This document shows, piece after piece, positions 11,296 through 22,441 of a stretch of DNA of 64,000 nt. Source of the DNA: Phialophora verrucosa. Taxonomy: Eukaryota > Ascomycota > Eurotiomycetes > Chaetothyriales > Herpotrichiellaceae. The notes beneath the pieces were generated by a model. That model was not told where the DNA came from, did no database searches, and saw nothing but the letters and a program-made list of their open reading frames with translations. The stretch is taken from contig MSED01000001.1 in assembly GCA_002099365.1 (NCBI GenBank), positions 868,001 to 932,000 on the forward strand. Direction: 5' to 3'. Within the stretch, counting starts at the first letter, position 1, and each line of letters opens with the position of its first letter. Both the position numbers and the translations under genes were made by a program.

Positions 11296-11883
11296 TCATG
11301 AGAGCATGGGACGTAGGAAGTTGACCATCGCTCCCGCAGCGGCAATAAAGACAAGTGCGGCACTTTGGCTGCTAACCACCCTTCCACCATCTCCAGACTG
11401 GGTTGAAGAAGCCGCCTGTGACGTCTGTGACGGGCCTGGATTCGTTGACGACCCAGCTACTGCGGCGGACGAAAGCGATGACAGATACGATGCTTGCAGA
11501 CTGCTGTACGTGGCGCTTGCTGATGGATCTTGCGACGTGAGCGGTGGCAGAGAGCTCGATGCCGTCAGCATCGAGAGCGCGACCGATAACCACGACGAGA
11601 GCGTCGGATCGAGAGATTCAGAGATCGAAGTCGAAGGTTCTGTGCAGTTGGATGTCGTCGGTGTGGAGGGGCTCTGCGAGGTTATGGAGCTGGCTCCGGA
11701 TGAGATGGATACGAGAGGATTATTATAGGTTAGAGAGCTGAAAGCGCTGGCTTCGGATGCGCCGGCCGACGAGAGCGCAGAGTAGGAAGACAGCAAGGCC
11801 GAGAGAGAGGCGTCTTGGGCCCATGTGATGGCGCCGTGCCCGAGCAGCCATACGAGGCACAGGCACAGTGTGTGGGACTGCAT
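11296..11883 (-). CDS. Ser-rich secreted or GPI-anchored surface protein
   Basis: Single-exon frame of 195 residues. Residues 1-22 form a signal peptide (LCLCLVWLLGHGAITWA). The mature part is very rich in Ser, Ala and Thr with almost no charged residues, the composition of heavily O-glycosylated cell-wall proteins. The C terminus has a small-residue Ser/Gly stretch followed by a hydrophobic segment (AALVFIAAAGAMVNFL). This fits a GPI-attachment signal, or less likely a membrane anchor. Only one free Cys lies in the mature part. No enzymatic domain is visible. It shares a 583-base divergent promoter region with the DUF3176 gene. A surface role is inference from composition. Confidence 0.65.
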   Translation of the reverse strand: MQSHTLCLCLVWLLGHGAITWAQDASLSALLSSYSALSSAGASEASAFSSLTYNNPLVSISSGASSITSQSPSTPTTSNCTEPSTSISESLDPTLSSWLSVALSMLTASSSLPPLTSQDPSASATYSSLQASYLSSLSSAAVAGSSTNPGPSQTSQAASSTQSGDGGRVVSSQSAALVFIAAAGAMVNFLRPMLS

Positions 11884-12466
11884 CTTGACAGTCCTTGACG
11901 GAAGCTGCCTGCGCGATCAAGGTCAACCAAATAGACGCAGACCAAAGGCCATATCTGCGAACTGTCGATTCCACTCTGCCTTATATGCCAAGCAAGGGAA
12001 AAGGCTGACGCTCGTCGTTGCCTTTCTTTATCTGTGGCAGCTGGCGCCTTTGCCGAGGCAGCACTGGAAATATCCGACGGCGCGTCCAGCTGATGGCCCG
12101 TCTGAATACGAACTCGCTTCCAAGTCCACGGTCATTGGACGAAGCGAGCCAGGTTCGCCCTTCTAGGATTCTAGACCTGGTCAGTCATTCCTACAGGGGG
12201 TTAGTCTTCACAGCAACCATACCAAATTGAGCCTGCATCATCTCGCCCGGCACAAGCAACTCGTATCGACGAAGCTTGAAATGCTTATTCGACAGCCTTA
12301 TCGAGGTCTAGACACGTCTAGCTTGATGTGGAGAACGGATGTTATAGAAAGCCGTCGGCAGCCTGGAATCTTTAAGCAGTCTGTGTCTGCGGGTGAAAAC
12401 AAGGCGATCCTCCCAACGATTCATTGACCATCGCTTTGCCAGAATTCAGTCTGCGGGCAGGTCAGG
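11884..12466. promoter_or_regulatory. divergent promoter region
   Basis: The 583 bases separating the start codons of the Ser-rich surface protein (minus) and the DUF3176 protein (plus) should hold both promoters. I cannot point to a specific operator. Confidence 0.4.
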
Positions 12467-14347
12467 ATGGCGGAGGACAATGATTCCGGGCCGACAGTAA
12501 ATGCGACCACGGAGGGCGCCGTCGTTCAAACACCTCCAGCGTCATCGCCTGACGGGGCAGGTGGCCTAGCTAACCGCAACGAAGACCAGCATGACACCAG
12601 CCCTTCGACTTCGACATCCAAGCCCATCAAGGCCGTCGGAGCTAACGTCGATGAACGTGCCGCACCGTCAACTCCAGAGCATACCAAACTCTTACATCCA
12701 GCCGAATCTCAGACTCTGCATGTCGCTTCAGGCTCGGGAATCTTTTCGCACGAGGATGGCTGGCTGGACGAGATTCTTGCCTCAATCAGCTGCATACTTG
12801 CCTTTGCCGCCTTCTTGGCCGTGCTGGTGTACTTCAATGGGCGCAAGATCCCCGAGTTAGGACATGGCCTGACTCTTAACGGCCTGATCTCAGTCCTGAC
12901 GACCATCATCAGACTCTCGCTCGCCCTCTGTCTTTCCGGGCCACTTGGGCAGCTGAAATGGATGTGGATGGCAGACGAGCGCCGGCCATTGAGCGACGTC
13001 GCCATCTTTGACGAAGCGTCCCGGGGCCCGGCAGGAGCGTCGAATATGCTTTTCAAATTCCGTGGCAGTCCAGTTGCTCTGATGGGAGCCTTCCTGATCT
13101 TGATTGTGCCGGGCTTCGAATTCACCATGCAACAGGCCGTGCAATACCCGACCGTCCACGTCGCTTCACGGACGCAGAACGCCTCGATCGTCAACTCCGG
13201 GGTTGGGACCACTTTGAACGCATTAGCCCCTGGATTTGAGGACCCTGCCCTCGTTGCAGCGGTCTATGACGGCATCTTCGGTGATGCGTTCACGTCTGCG
13301 CCACGGTCAATCCCCTTCTTCTGCCCCTCCGGCAATTGCACCTGGAACGGCTTGGAATCTGTTGGGGTCTGCAGCTTTTGCTCAAATATCACAGATCAGC
13401 TGACGGCGTTTGGCAACTATTCTGCCCTCTGCAATGCAAGCGTCGCGACATATGATCCATCGGTCTGCGGTCCAGAGGTGCAGAACACCGCCGTCAGCTG
13501 GCTGCAAAACCCTCCCCTGTATCAAGTATACACCGGAAGAAAGAGCTTCGCCTTCCCATACCTCCCGTCATATATCCTGAGCGTTTTCGTGCTCGAGAAT
13601 AACCAGCCGCCGGGCCCTCTTGCGGCATTGTACCCACCTCCCGAGCAGACCTGGGCCACCGAATGCGCTCTCCAATACTGCATTGAAACCTACGATGTTG
13701 CAGTCGTCGGAGGCAACTTGCAACGCAACCTGACGAAGATATCCCAATCCTGGGTCGGAAACCTCACCCTGCAGGACAACGAGGGCATTCTTCCCGATAT
13801 TGCCGACACCCTGTCCGCCATCCTCCGAGGCAACATCACAGGCGACAATGAGTCCTCGGGTCCTGTGGCAAACAGGTTCTACGCGCTCAATGACCCCGCC
13901 GCGCTCATTCTCAACCTCACCGCCGCGATTGGAGTCTGGCTCAGCACTGCCGGCGATGTGAGGTTCAACCTCATCAACGGCACCATCTGGGTGGAAGAAG
14001 TGCACGTCCACGTGGTCTGGCCGTGGATCACGCTGCCGGCCCTCCTGGTTCTATGTTCGACCGTGTTTCTAGTTCTCACCATCTTCCTGAGTCGACGGAG
14101 GGCCAAGACACAGCGATTTCTCGGCATCTGGAAGAACGATGCTCTGGCCCTGTTGTTCCACGGACTGGACGATGGCACGAGAGCCTCGCTCCCAGCCGGG
14201 GCCAAGAAAAGCGACATTTCGGCATCGGCGGAAAAGACTTCCGTGCAGCTCTTCGGGGAGCATGATCTGAGAAGTTGGCTGCGCGGGGAACGGAAGGCCA
14301 GCTTAGATTTCAGGGATACAAAGGTCCTTTGTCGAAAGACATTCTGA
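12467..14347 (+). CDS. DUF3176 family membrane protein
   Basis: Single-exon frame of 626 residues. The N-terminal 95 residues are Thr/Ser/Pro-rich and cytosolic-like. From Trp99 the DUF3176 signature begins (WLDEILASISCILAFAAFLAVLVYFNGRKIPE), with predicted membrane helices at about 104-124, 137-160 and 205-223. The conserved block GQLKWMWM...RPLSDVAIFDEASRGP lies in between. A long extracellular region of about 300 residues has many Asn-X-Ser/Thr sites and a Cys motif (CPSGNCTW...VGVCSFCSNI). A last helix at about 518-543 (WPWITLPALLVLCSTVFLVLTIFLS) is followed by a basic tail. The family is expanded in filamentous ascomycetes and has no established function. Length and topology are typical. 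Confidence 0.88.
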   Translation: MAEDNDSGPTVNATTEGAVVQTPPASSPDGAGGLANRNEDQHDTSPSTSTSKPIKAVGANVDERAAPSTPEHTKLLHPAESQTLHVASGSGIFSHEDGWLDEILASISCILAFAAFLAVLVYFNGRKIPELGHGLTLNGLISVLTTIIRLSLALCLSGPLGQLKWMWMADERRPLSDVAIFDEASRGPAGASNMLFKFRGSPVALMGAFLILIVPGFEFTMQQAVQYPTVHVASRTQNASIVNSGVGTTLNALAPGFEDPALVAAVYDGIFGDAFTSAPRSIPFFCPSGNCTWNGLESVGVCSFCSNITDQLTAFGNYSALCNASVATYDPSVCGPEVQNTAVSWLQNPPLYQVYTGRKSFAFPYLPSYILSVFVLENNQPPGPLAALYPPPEQTWATECALQYCIETYDVAVVGGNLQRNLTKISQSWVGNLTLQDNEGILPDIADTLSAILRGNITGDNESSGPVANRFYALNDPAALILNLTAAIGVWLSTAGDVRFNLINGTIWVEEVHVHVVWPWITLPALLVLCSTVFLVLTIFLSRRRAKTQRFLGIWKNDALALLFHGLDDGTRASLPAGAKKSDISASAEKTSVQLFGEHDLRSWLRGERKASLDFRDTKVLCRKTF

Positions 14348-15657
14348 GGGCGGTGACATCAAGGCCGTGGGGGAACGGACGACCTCGGAGTCCTCGAGCC
14401 GCACATACGCGATTAACTTTACAGTTATCTTTGTCCTTTGGCGTAAGTCTGTGGCCTCTAACAGAAGGGACATGAATGTGAAGGGCAGCTGAAGAAAATG
14501 CGCAATGCAGATATAGTGTTCCGCAGTACCTGCCATTCTACGGGGAAGCACACGGGGCACACTAACCACCTTCTCGTGCTTCTCTGCCTTGACAACGCTT
14601 CTTCTTCGATATGATGGCGCCGATGGGGCGATGCATTCTACTGGCGAACCCAGTACGGAGTGCCCCTGCCGGTTATAAATCCCATCGATGGAAACGACAT
14701 CCTGCAGGAGAGGATGCCGTAATTGAAGATACGAGGTCGAGACTCGACGGCTCACGCCGCTTGCAGCGGGGTGTAATCGATTCACTTCTCGCGTCGCTGG
14801 CTGAAATTGACAAGGTTAAGGCCCGCTCGCCGCGAAGACGATGAACATGGAGATTGCAGAGGTCCGCGGGTCGACGACCCAGACACAAATGGCCATCTCA
14901 GCTACATATGCCGGAGTGCCTGGATGAAAGGTCCCGCTGATGTATAGTATTATCTCACGACGCAACATTCTTGAAGAAGACAAGACATTGTCAAGTTATG
15001 GAATGCTATGCTAGCATTCCTGGAGGAGTTGAGAGCTTGTCGATCAGCGGAACGCTATCGAGTACGACGACGCTTTGTCGAGTCGGCTCGAGGAGCCTAC
15101 GGACAGGCGATTCGGTGATTGTCAAAAAACAAACCCCCTCAGGGGGCATGCAGGCGCCGATGTCACTAAAGAATTCCCGGAATGGAATCCCCTTGCTACA
15201 GGCCGCCCATGAATGGGAGGACATGTTGAAAGCTATGCTTGAGTCCTAGTGCACGTCGCAGTCCGCGATCGGTCGTCTATACAACGCTTGCTCGAGACAC
15301 AGGGTCTGTACGGATTCTGTAATATTATGCTTGGTGTGGAAGATGTACTGTCATTGGCCGCGATACACGGAGTCGACTGCTACTTAGCCCGTGGTTAAAT
15401 GGTCCAGTGCGTGCGGTGAATCGGCGGATATTCAAGGAGTAGGCTTCGGCATTTGTGTCTGGGTGCCATGAGGGGGCCAAAAATATCTATATCGTCATCG
15501 AGGCTGTGAGGGCCGTGTCTGCCGTGTTGTCCGATGTTGTCTAAGGGCAATATCTAGAAGTCTAGTCATCCACATACAGAGCTCTACGTTGCTTCTCCGT
15601 CTTTATACCCGCCAGAAGCGCCAAACAGCGGTACTGATTGCCCAGACTCCACTACAC
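14348..15657. other. intergenic, no gene seen
   Basis: About 1.3 kb between the convergent 3' ends of the DUF3176 and FAD monooxygenase genes. A short perfect hairpin (5-base stem, 15134-15146) is the only structure noticed. Overlapping frames are short and unsupported. Confidence 0.5.
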
Positions 15658-16866
15658 TCAGACCACCTCGGACAACTCGTCAATGTTGACCCGGAACTGC
15701 CTCGTCGCCATGCCGTAACTGCTCCTGACGGCCTCGCTGGCATAGACCCTCATCTGCCGCTCATACTCGGCCGTCACGCCCGGTCGATTGCCCCCAGCCT
15801 CACGCAACAGCCGGCCCAACAACGCCGAGTCCCTGACCGCAGTGTTCGCGCCTATGCCTCCCGCAGGTGTCATACCATGCGCAGCGTCCCCAATCACCGT
15901 CACCAGCGGCTCATTGACCCACTCCGGCACGCCGCCCGGCGTCGAGCAGGTGATTTTCCAAAATGCGGCCTGCCCCATGTTCATGTTATCGAACAGCGGC
16001 CTGAACCGCGGGTGCCAGTCCCGGGTCAAGGCCTGAGCGATCCGCGCCGCCGTCTCCCCGACGATGGTGTAGTCGTCGTTCGGCGCCCTGATCGCGCCGG
16101 GCACGCCAACCATGGTCCAGCCGAACTCGACGGCCGGATCGTCCATGTCGTTGGGCCGCACGTTCGTGATGATCGACACGCGGCCCCGAGGGTTCACGTC
16201 GTCCACTATCCGGAACACACCCTCGCCTAGGCTCCTGAATGCGGTGGTAGGCGCTTGGCCGTGGATCCCCCGCGCCCCAAGGTCGTATACCTTCAACTTG
16301 CCCCCGCTGACCTGCTTCGCGACCGCGGACTTGATCCCCTCGCCGCCCACGAGTAGGGATCCCTCCACGGATTTCGACCCGTCGGCGAAGATGGCGCGCA
16401 CGGTCGCGGTGGCGACGGCCGTGTCGCGCCCCCCAGTAATGTCGTACCCCACCACGTGCCGGTTGAAGTGCACGTACGGCTCACACCCCTGCATGAACAG
16501 CCGGCGCATGTCCCCGCGCGCAATGCCCACGACCTTCCCGTCACGCGAGCCAAGGTTCCCGCCCCCCGCGCGCTGCTGGTCGAGCAGTTCGCCGGTGCGG
16601 GCGTCGAAGTGCGCGAACCCCTCGCCGCCTGTCTTGCCGCAGTGGATGTGGTAGAAATCGTGGAAGGCGGCGGGGTCGAGGACTGATTCGATGGCGTCGA
16701 GACCCTCGGTCGAGAGGCGGAGGCGGTATCCTTGGCCGCGGAACGAGAGGGAGGCGTCGCGCTCGAAGACTTGGAAGGGGATGTTGGCGCTGAGGAGGGA
16801 GCGGGCCAGAAGGAGCGAGGCCAAACCCGCGCCGGCGATGAGGACGGGCAGTTGAGGTTGAGACAT
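15658..16866 (-). CDS. FAD-dependent monooxygenase (FAD_binding_3 type)
   Basis: Flavoprotein hydroxylase of 402 residues counted from the Met at 16866 (MSQPQLPVLIAGAGLAS). The frame is open 57 codons further upstream (to 17037), but those residues are low-complexity and precede the dinucleotide-binding fold, so I prefer the inner start. The N-terminal Rossmann motif reads GAGLAS where the consensus is GXGXXG. The conserved second FAD motif is present near the C terminus (VTVIGDAAHGMTPAGGIGANTAVRDS). Between them is an ARGDMRRLF element like the Arg-Asp region of aromatic hydroxylases. Such enzymes act in catabolism or tailoring of aromatic compounds. No intron. It lies about 3.1 kb from a second flavin monooxygenase on the same strand. 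Confidence 0.88.
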   Translation of the reverse strand: MSQPQLPVLIAGAGLASLLLARSLLSANIPFQVFERDASLSFRGQGYRLRLSTEGLDAIESVLDPAAFHDFYHIHCGKTGGEGFAHFDARTGELLDQQRAGGGNLGSRDGKVVGIARGDMRRLFMQGCEPYVHFNRHVVGYDITGGRDTAVATATVRAIFADGSKSVEGSLLVGGEGIKSAVAKQVSGGKLKVYDLGARGIHGQAPTTAFRSLGEGVFRIVDDVNPRGRVSIITNVRPNDMDDPAVEFGWTMVGVPGAIRAPNDDYTIVGETAARIAQALTRDWHPRFRPLFDNMNMGQAAFWKITCSTPGGVPEWVNEPLVTVIGDAAHGMTPAGGIGANTAVRDSALLGRLLREAGGNRPGVTAEYERQMRVYASEAVRSSYGMATRQFRVNIDELSEVV

Positions 16867-17744
16867 TGTTTGGGGAGCGCGAGCGCGGGCGAGAGCGAAG
16901 CCTAGCGGGGCAAGCGAAGTGAAGCGGGACGAAGATAAAGAAGCGTGGCGAAGGGCGAAGTGAGAGCGTGGTGAAACGAAGTGAATCGTGGTGAAGTAGA
17001 GTAGATTTGATACTAATCCCAGCAGTACTTTGATCACATCACATTATCATCTAGCAGGATATCCAAATAGTATATACCGTGTGAGTCCTTATGTGCCAAG
17101 CACTCACAACAGTGTGGTGTGTGATGTGTACTGTCCTAGGTCATTGACGTTGAGAATATTAGATGTGATGGTGGTCAGGGTTGTCATCTCCGTTTCCAGC
17201 AATGGCGCAAACGACTGCCACGGATCAATTTCTAAGCATTTGTTACGAGGACTTTGGTGATTTCTTACTCTTCACGGGTCGATGTCGTGCCGACACGATG
17301 CAAGTGACGCGATCAGCCGCCAATGCTGCTTCACGTGCTTCACTCGGCTCGGTATCTTCAGTGCCGACTCCGAGCTTGAGTCTAGCAGCAGAGTAGACAC
17401 TGACTCGACAAGAGGTCCATCACATCAGACCGTGTAAGGCTCATAGATTACTGGAGTTAGCTGGGGCCGGTATTGGCGTCCCTGATGGGTCGTGTGCGGA
17501 TAGAATTCAATTGCACGCCTGCTCTACGCACTCGTTGTGTGCAGACAGGATATGGCTTGAAAGCTCGACAATCTGTCAGAGAGATAGGGATAATATAGCT
17601 AGATAGACAAATTGCCATCTGTGGCCAAGGCCACGCGTGTCTTTACCTTTGGCTCTACAGGAGATAGAAAAACTGCGGGTGCTGTACTTTACTCGCCCTC
17701 CCTCGCAGTTTGTCCTTCTCCAATGTGGCCAGCCAGATTAACAA
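16867..17744. other. upstream region of FAD monooxygenase, purine-biased
   Basis: The first 130 bases before the start (about 16870-17005) are strongly purine-rich on the plus strand, with repeated GCGAAG/GTGAAG words (a pyrimidine-rich leader on the coding strand). The rest up to 17744 holds nothing recognisable. Confidence 0.5.
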
Positions 17745-18323
17745 TTATCCCAACATTTTCTCATCCCACTGCCATTGCTGGTCGCCATGCCCGGGTTTGT
17801 TCCTGATGTCGATCTGAATCCGAATGTCGTTGTTGTGGCGGTAGCATTTCATATGCCCCTTGGCGGCGTTGATGTTGATCGAAATGCTGAGGCTGACGTT
17901 GTTGAGGTTGCTCGTGTAGGAACCGATGCTGATGCCAAGGATGCGGATCTGGATGGAAATCTGGAGCGACGACGGCTCATAGTATCCTTTGCACTGGGGG
18001 TGGGGACAGAAGGGCCCATTAGCTCCAACGTGATGCGCATCTTGCATGGCTGGCACACAAACAAAAGGCTTGCATAGGCCGGGCCCTGACTTACATAGAC
18101 AGGTTTCTTGTCGTACTCGATGTACCGGCGCGAGACGAGGTCGCTGATCCCTCCTGGAGGGGGCGGGATCCGATCCTGACCCTCCACTTGGTTCACCTCA
18201 TATTCTCCCTCTGACTTTTGCGTCACAGCGAGAATCACACCTGGACTGTTAGCATCGTTCTTTGTTACCGCTTGGGGCCATACCAGTTGTGTATTTGGTA
18301 TCGGCGTCCGTGATGCTGCCCAT
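17745..18323 (-). CDS. unrecognised 144-residue protein, three exons
   Basis: I infer exons 18284-18323, 18095-18240 and 17745-17993, which join in frame with GT-AG introns (the first only 43 bases with a GCTAAC branch site). The product starts MGSITDADTKYTTG, continues with an acidic segment and a PPPPGG turn, then an acidic/basic YIEYDKKPVYCKGYYEP stretch. The last exon is rich in beta-branched alternation (SLQISIQIRILGISIGSY...VSLSISININAAKGH), suggesting a beta sandwich or lectin-like fold. There are two Cys, no signal peptide and no membrane helix. I do not recognise a family. The consistent splice sites and frame argue that it is real. Confidence 0.65.
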
Positions 18324-19994
18324 GCTGAATATTCAAAGAGGCCGTATGTAAGGTGGGATCAAGGAGATGAAATTCAGGAGGAAAGCTTTGGGAGGAGACT
18401 ATTCTGAGTCCGGGGATCCCTCTTTTTATATCCAGCAGACACTGACGTGTCGCGCGCGAAATCTCGACCTCTCGGATTTTGCGGACCTTTCAGTTCGTAG
18501 CTCTCCGTTGGAACCAGCGCAACCCTCGACTAGTTCCCCTTCGCGCACCGACTGCCGATCAGGGTAGGCGAAATATGGCGAGCGAACTGGCACAAGTCGT
18601 GCATGTCTCTCATGGCCGGAGGCTAGAGGCGGGACAGAGCTCAGCTCACCGTCTTAAGCGCAGTCGATTCCAGTCATTGCAATCCTACAAGCTTGCAGTC
18701 AGTGTTGACAGGATTCGATTTGTAAACGGCCTCAGCTCGAAACTGTAAGCCATAGCGTGCTACGCAGCCGTTCATACGAGTGATACGAACACTCCCACAT
18801 GATGGAAGCGGCCAAAGGCGCGAATGCGTAGGGCTGAACTTGGCTTCGGATACCCCTTCATAGGGTTGGATGACATGGCGTCTCCTGCACATCAAATGCA
18901 GCGCCGGGGTGGAAAGGCCTTCAGTAGTTGGTCTTGATTCAGGACTTCCTGACCGCGCTATGCTCTGGGACCTCCGACAAACGGGCACGCGTCGGGATAG
19001 GGTTCGCTATCGAGTAGAACGAAGGCGTTCCAGCTCGTATTTACTTGGCAGATTCGTCGAAGCTGTTGCTGATTCAATGTAGACCTGCGCAGCTCTTTGA
19101 CGCTTCCTAGGCAGCCCTATGATGCATGCGGTGAGAAATTAGTCGTTGTGCTGAACTGAGAGCAGTCAGGAGAATAAAGATGGCGGCGAGCTTTGTGTCA
19201 GAAGAGCGAAGGCCGCCAAGAATCTCTGGACGTTGAGGGCGGTCCGCTCCGACGAGCCCGAGTTGTGATTGGTTGAATTTTTACTAAGCCTGCCTCTCCC
19301 GCCGAGCAAGCTTGTGCTGTGCTTCTCTCGCATCTCTTTCATCGTTAAACCTCACGCAGCTCTCGCGTACTCATGCGAATCAGAAGGTTGTGACTTTGAT
19401 ACGACGCCTCTGTGTGTGACAGCAACGAATATCAATGTTCCTCCTTCGAGCACGAGGCACCCTCATCAGCCCCAAGGAGCGCACCGCGCAGCCAAGGTCC
19501 GTCAAGACTCTTGGCTCCAACGGCTCGGTAGCAATACGAGACTTGATATTCAGCTCAAGAATATGCCGATCGATGTGTATTTCGATGACGCCCCTGATTC
19601 GGTACCTACCGGGCAGTCTATTCTACTTGCATACACGAGGCAGGTCATACTGATATGAAAGCCAATCGATCAAGACTCATCATGCATGAAGTCCGTCTTG
19701 TGATTCCAAAGGAGGTGTACTATCATGAGCCGGCGCGTCTCAAGCTGAGAGCGCTCCTCGAGTACATCTGTGGGCTGTAACCGGGAGGACGCCCGTGACA
19801 GGTGGACACAAACGAAACAGATGTCGTTTGAGACTAACAAAATCTAGAGCTGAGCCAGTCGAGGTAAAAACATTCTGTACTCGGTATTCCACCGTATAAA
19901 GAAGCTTGATAATACGGCGAAGCGTCGTCTACGTCTAGCGCAACAATGTCAGACGCACGGCGTGGAAGAGCTCTCTAAAGCTGCAACTGCATGC
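18324..19994. other. intergenic, no gene seen
   Basis: About 1.7 kb between the start of the unrecognised gene and the 3' end of the Baeyer-Villiger-type monooxygenase. Frames of up to 129 codons exist but lack family features, and opposing frames overlap. Confidence 0.5.
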
Positions 19995-22441
19995 CTATGG
20001 CTGTATGAGGTTCAGCTTTTCAAGATCCTCATGAATGTCTCCCTCAAGGTCAATCTGGTGGTCGTCGCCGTTCAACAAGCCGAGATAGTACGACAAGTCG
20101 CGTCCGTCGAATTCCCGGCTTGCGAAGCCATTGCCCAAGAATTCAAACATGTTCAGCGGATTAAGATATTCAATGTTATAATCCTCGAATCTCGGCGTTG
20201 AAAGCAGGTCCATGTATACGAGGCGCGAAGCTATGAATGGGCGTTAGCTTGTATCGACGCTGGCCAGAGCAAGAAACAGTGACTCCCAAGGACAACGTAC
20301 CTGGAAACATGGGAAGCGGTCCATCAATTCTTCCTTGCTTGAACCACGAACTACATCCCTACAGGACAGGAAGGTTAGCCTCGCCACCACGTCCGACGAC
20401 CACCGTTCTGCATCCGCCTCACGAGGAGGATCACTCACCGAGGTCCAAGCTGTCCTCTTCAGAAACAGTTGCGCATGTTCTCTGAACTGTTCAGCGATCT
20501 CGGGCTTGGGGGTCAGACTCTTGATCCGGTCTTTCTGCATCTTCTGAATAACCTGGATGATGTTGCCAGCGAGCGTCTCGATGATTGGCAAGAATGATCC
20601 GTGGCCAAGAGGACCATACGGGCCACCCATCATGAAGTAATTCGGCACTTTATTCCCAATCAGCAATGGCCAACGTCAACAGATCAGGGTATTTCATACT
20701 GTGTGAAACTCCGAGCGACAGATATGAAGTGGCTTCCTTGGCCCACATCTTCGCAATGCTGTGGCCATTTGCCTCGACTGGGAATCTGGGGATCCAGCTG
20801 GTGTTGAACCTGAGAGGCCGTCAGCAAACAGGTCTTAACCTCGTCCAGACCCGGAATCCGTCGAAGGGCTCCTCTGTGGGAGTTGGGAAGGTGTAGTGAC
20901 TTACCCTGTCGCACAAATGATAACGTCCACGTCATGTTGCTGGCCTTCGCTGTCAACGAAGCCTTCGGCGTTTATCTCTCTCATAGGCGAAGTGAAGACC
21001 TGGACATTATCTTGATTCAACGATTCGAGGAATCCGTTTCCGGGCTACCACCACCCGAGTCAGCAACGGTCGCACTTCGCTGCAGATCACTCACCGTCGG
21101 CCTTCTGCATCCGACGCCAAAGTTCTTCGGAATGATCGCTTCGAGGAGCTCCGGTTTCGTTGTGCCAAGCTTCTGCATCATCTCGTTCCGGGCGAACTGA
21201 AAGGTATGTCTCAGCATATTCCACCGTCTTATCATGGGCTAGTTTACCTCTCTAGCGCCTTCGGCCTCCTCGGTTCCATTCAAGATAAATTTGAATCTCA
21301 CGTTGAGCTCGGATTCAATCATCTTCGAATACTTGAGGAACAGTTCGGGATTCTCGGCGAATGCTTTTTGTTGTTCTGGAGTATCTGAGCCCAAGTCAGC
21401 TTCAACTGCACCCAAGCGGCAATTCGGATTGTACTTGCAGTGGAAGTTCGCTCCGTTCGGTCCGGCAAATTTCTGGGCGAATCCAGCGGTAATCCACGTT
21501 GGCGACCTGACCCACGAATACAGCTGCTTCACCTGAGATGCGATCTTGGAGACAATCTGGATGCCGCTGCTGCCGATACCTATGACGGCGACGCGTTTGC
21601 CGTTCAGGTCCAGCGAGGTGTCGTAGTTGGCGCTGTGCACGAGGCTGCCTTTGAACGAATGCAGGCCTTTGATGTCAGGCCATTTCCAGTTGCTGCCGCC
21701 GCCGAAACCGCATTAGCATGACTCGAATCGAAATTTCGCAAATCGCAGGATTACAAACGTACTTTAGAATCCCCCCACCATTGACAAGCACGTTACACCG
21801 ATCTACGAACTCGGTTCCATCCGGTCGTCGGACTCGAACCTCCCACTCTCCGGCCTCGGGCTGCCAATAAGCGCCAACTACGGCATGTTCCAGCTTCATG
21901 TATTTGATCAGGCCGTGCTTGTCGACCACGTCCTTGAAGTACTGCCATATCTCGGGCGACTCGGAGTAATACTGCGTCCACTTCGGGTTCCGCTCCCACG
22001 TGAACTGATACGACGCCGAGGGAATGTCGCACGCACAGCCGGGGTATCTTCAATCGACACCACAAGATGGAAGATCAGCCAACGTGACTCGTGACAAAGA
22101 GCGGCACGCCCGGGGCGAGCGGGCGAGCGAAACCGAAACCCCCAGGTGAAATCGTGACGGATGATGATGCCTTACCTATTCTCGAGCCAAGTGCCCCCGA
22201 CGTCCTTGTTCTTCTCATAGATCTGCAGGTCCACATTCTTGCACCGCTCCTCGACGAACTTGGAGAACGTGATTCCCGAGGCGCCCGCACCGACGTGGAT
22301 GACCCGGATCTTGCGCGGCGTGTCGTACGGTTCTTCGTGGATTCGATATCCCCGGGCGTTCTGGACCATCCAGCCGCGCTCGTTGAAGACTTCGCCCGTC
22401 TCCGAGGACGAGAAGCCCTCTCCATCCTTGGACGGTGCCAT
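19995..22441 (-). CDS. Baeyer-Villiger-type flavin monooxygenase, nine exons
   Basis: FAD- and NADPH-dependent monooxygenase of 616 residues. Exons: 22176-22441, 21763-22047, 21248-21692, 21095-21196, 20905-21044, 20700-20809, 20439-20647, 20301-20358 and 19995-20230. All phases agree. It has an FAD-binding GAGASG (51-56) and NADPH-binding GIGSSG (222-227). Between them is a fingerprint FKGSLVHSANYD (197-208), close to the Baeyer-Villiger consensus FXGXXXHXXXW(P/D) but with Tyr for Trp. The ATG motif (CATGFNTSW) and C-terminal SWFKQG are also present. Such enzymes convert ketones to esters or lactones, or oxygenate N and S; the substrate is unknown. It is followed on the same strand (23.9-26 kb) by a drug transporter gene, with which it may form a functional unit. 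Confidence 0.9.

Noticed and set aside
15134..15146. CCCCC-TCA-GGGGG hairpin resembling a bacterial terminator
   Set aside because: The organism is a fungus, the stem is only five base pairs, and no gene ends next to it.
16867..17037. N-terminal extension of the FAD monooxygenase to the Met at 17037
   Set aside because: The extra 57 residues are low-complexity and precede the dinucleotide-binding strand, which in this family lies at the very N terminus.
21830..21840. Sequence matching a tRNA B-box (GGTTCGAGTCC on the minus strand)
   Set aside because: It lies inside coding exon 2 of the Baeyer-Villiger-type gene (RVRRPDGTEF), with no A-box or cloverleaf around it.
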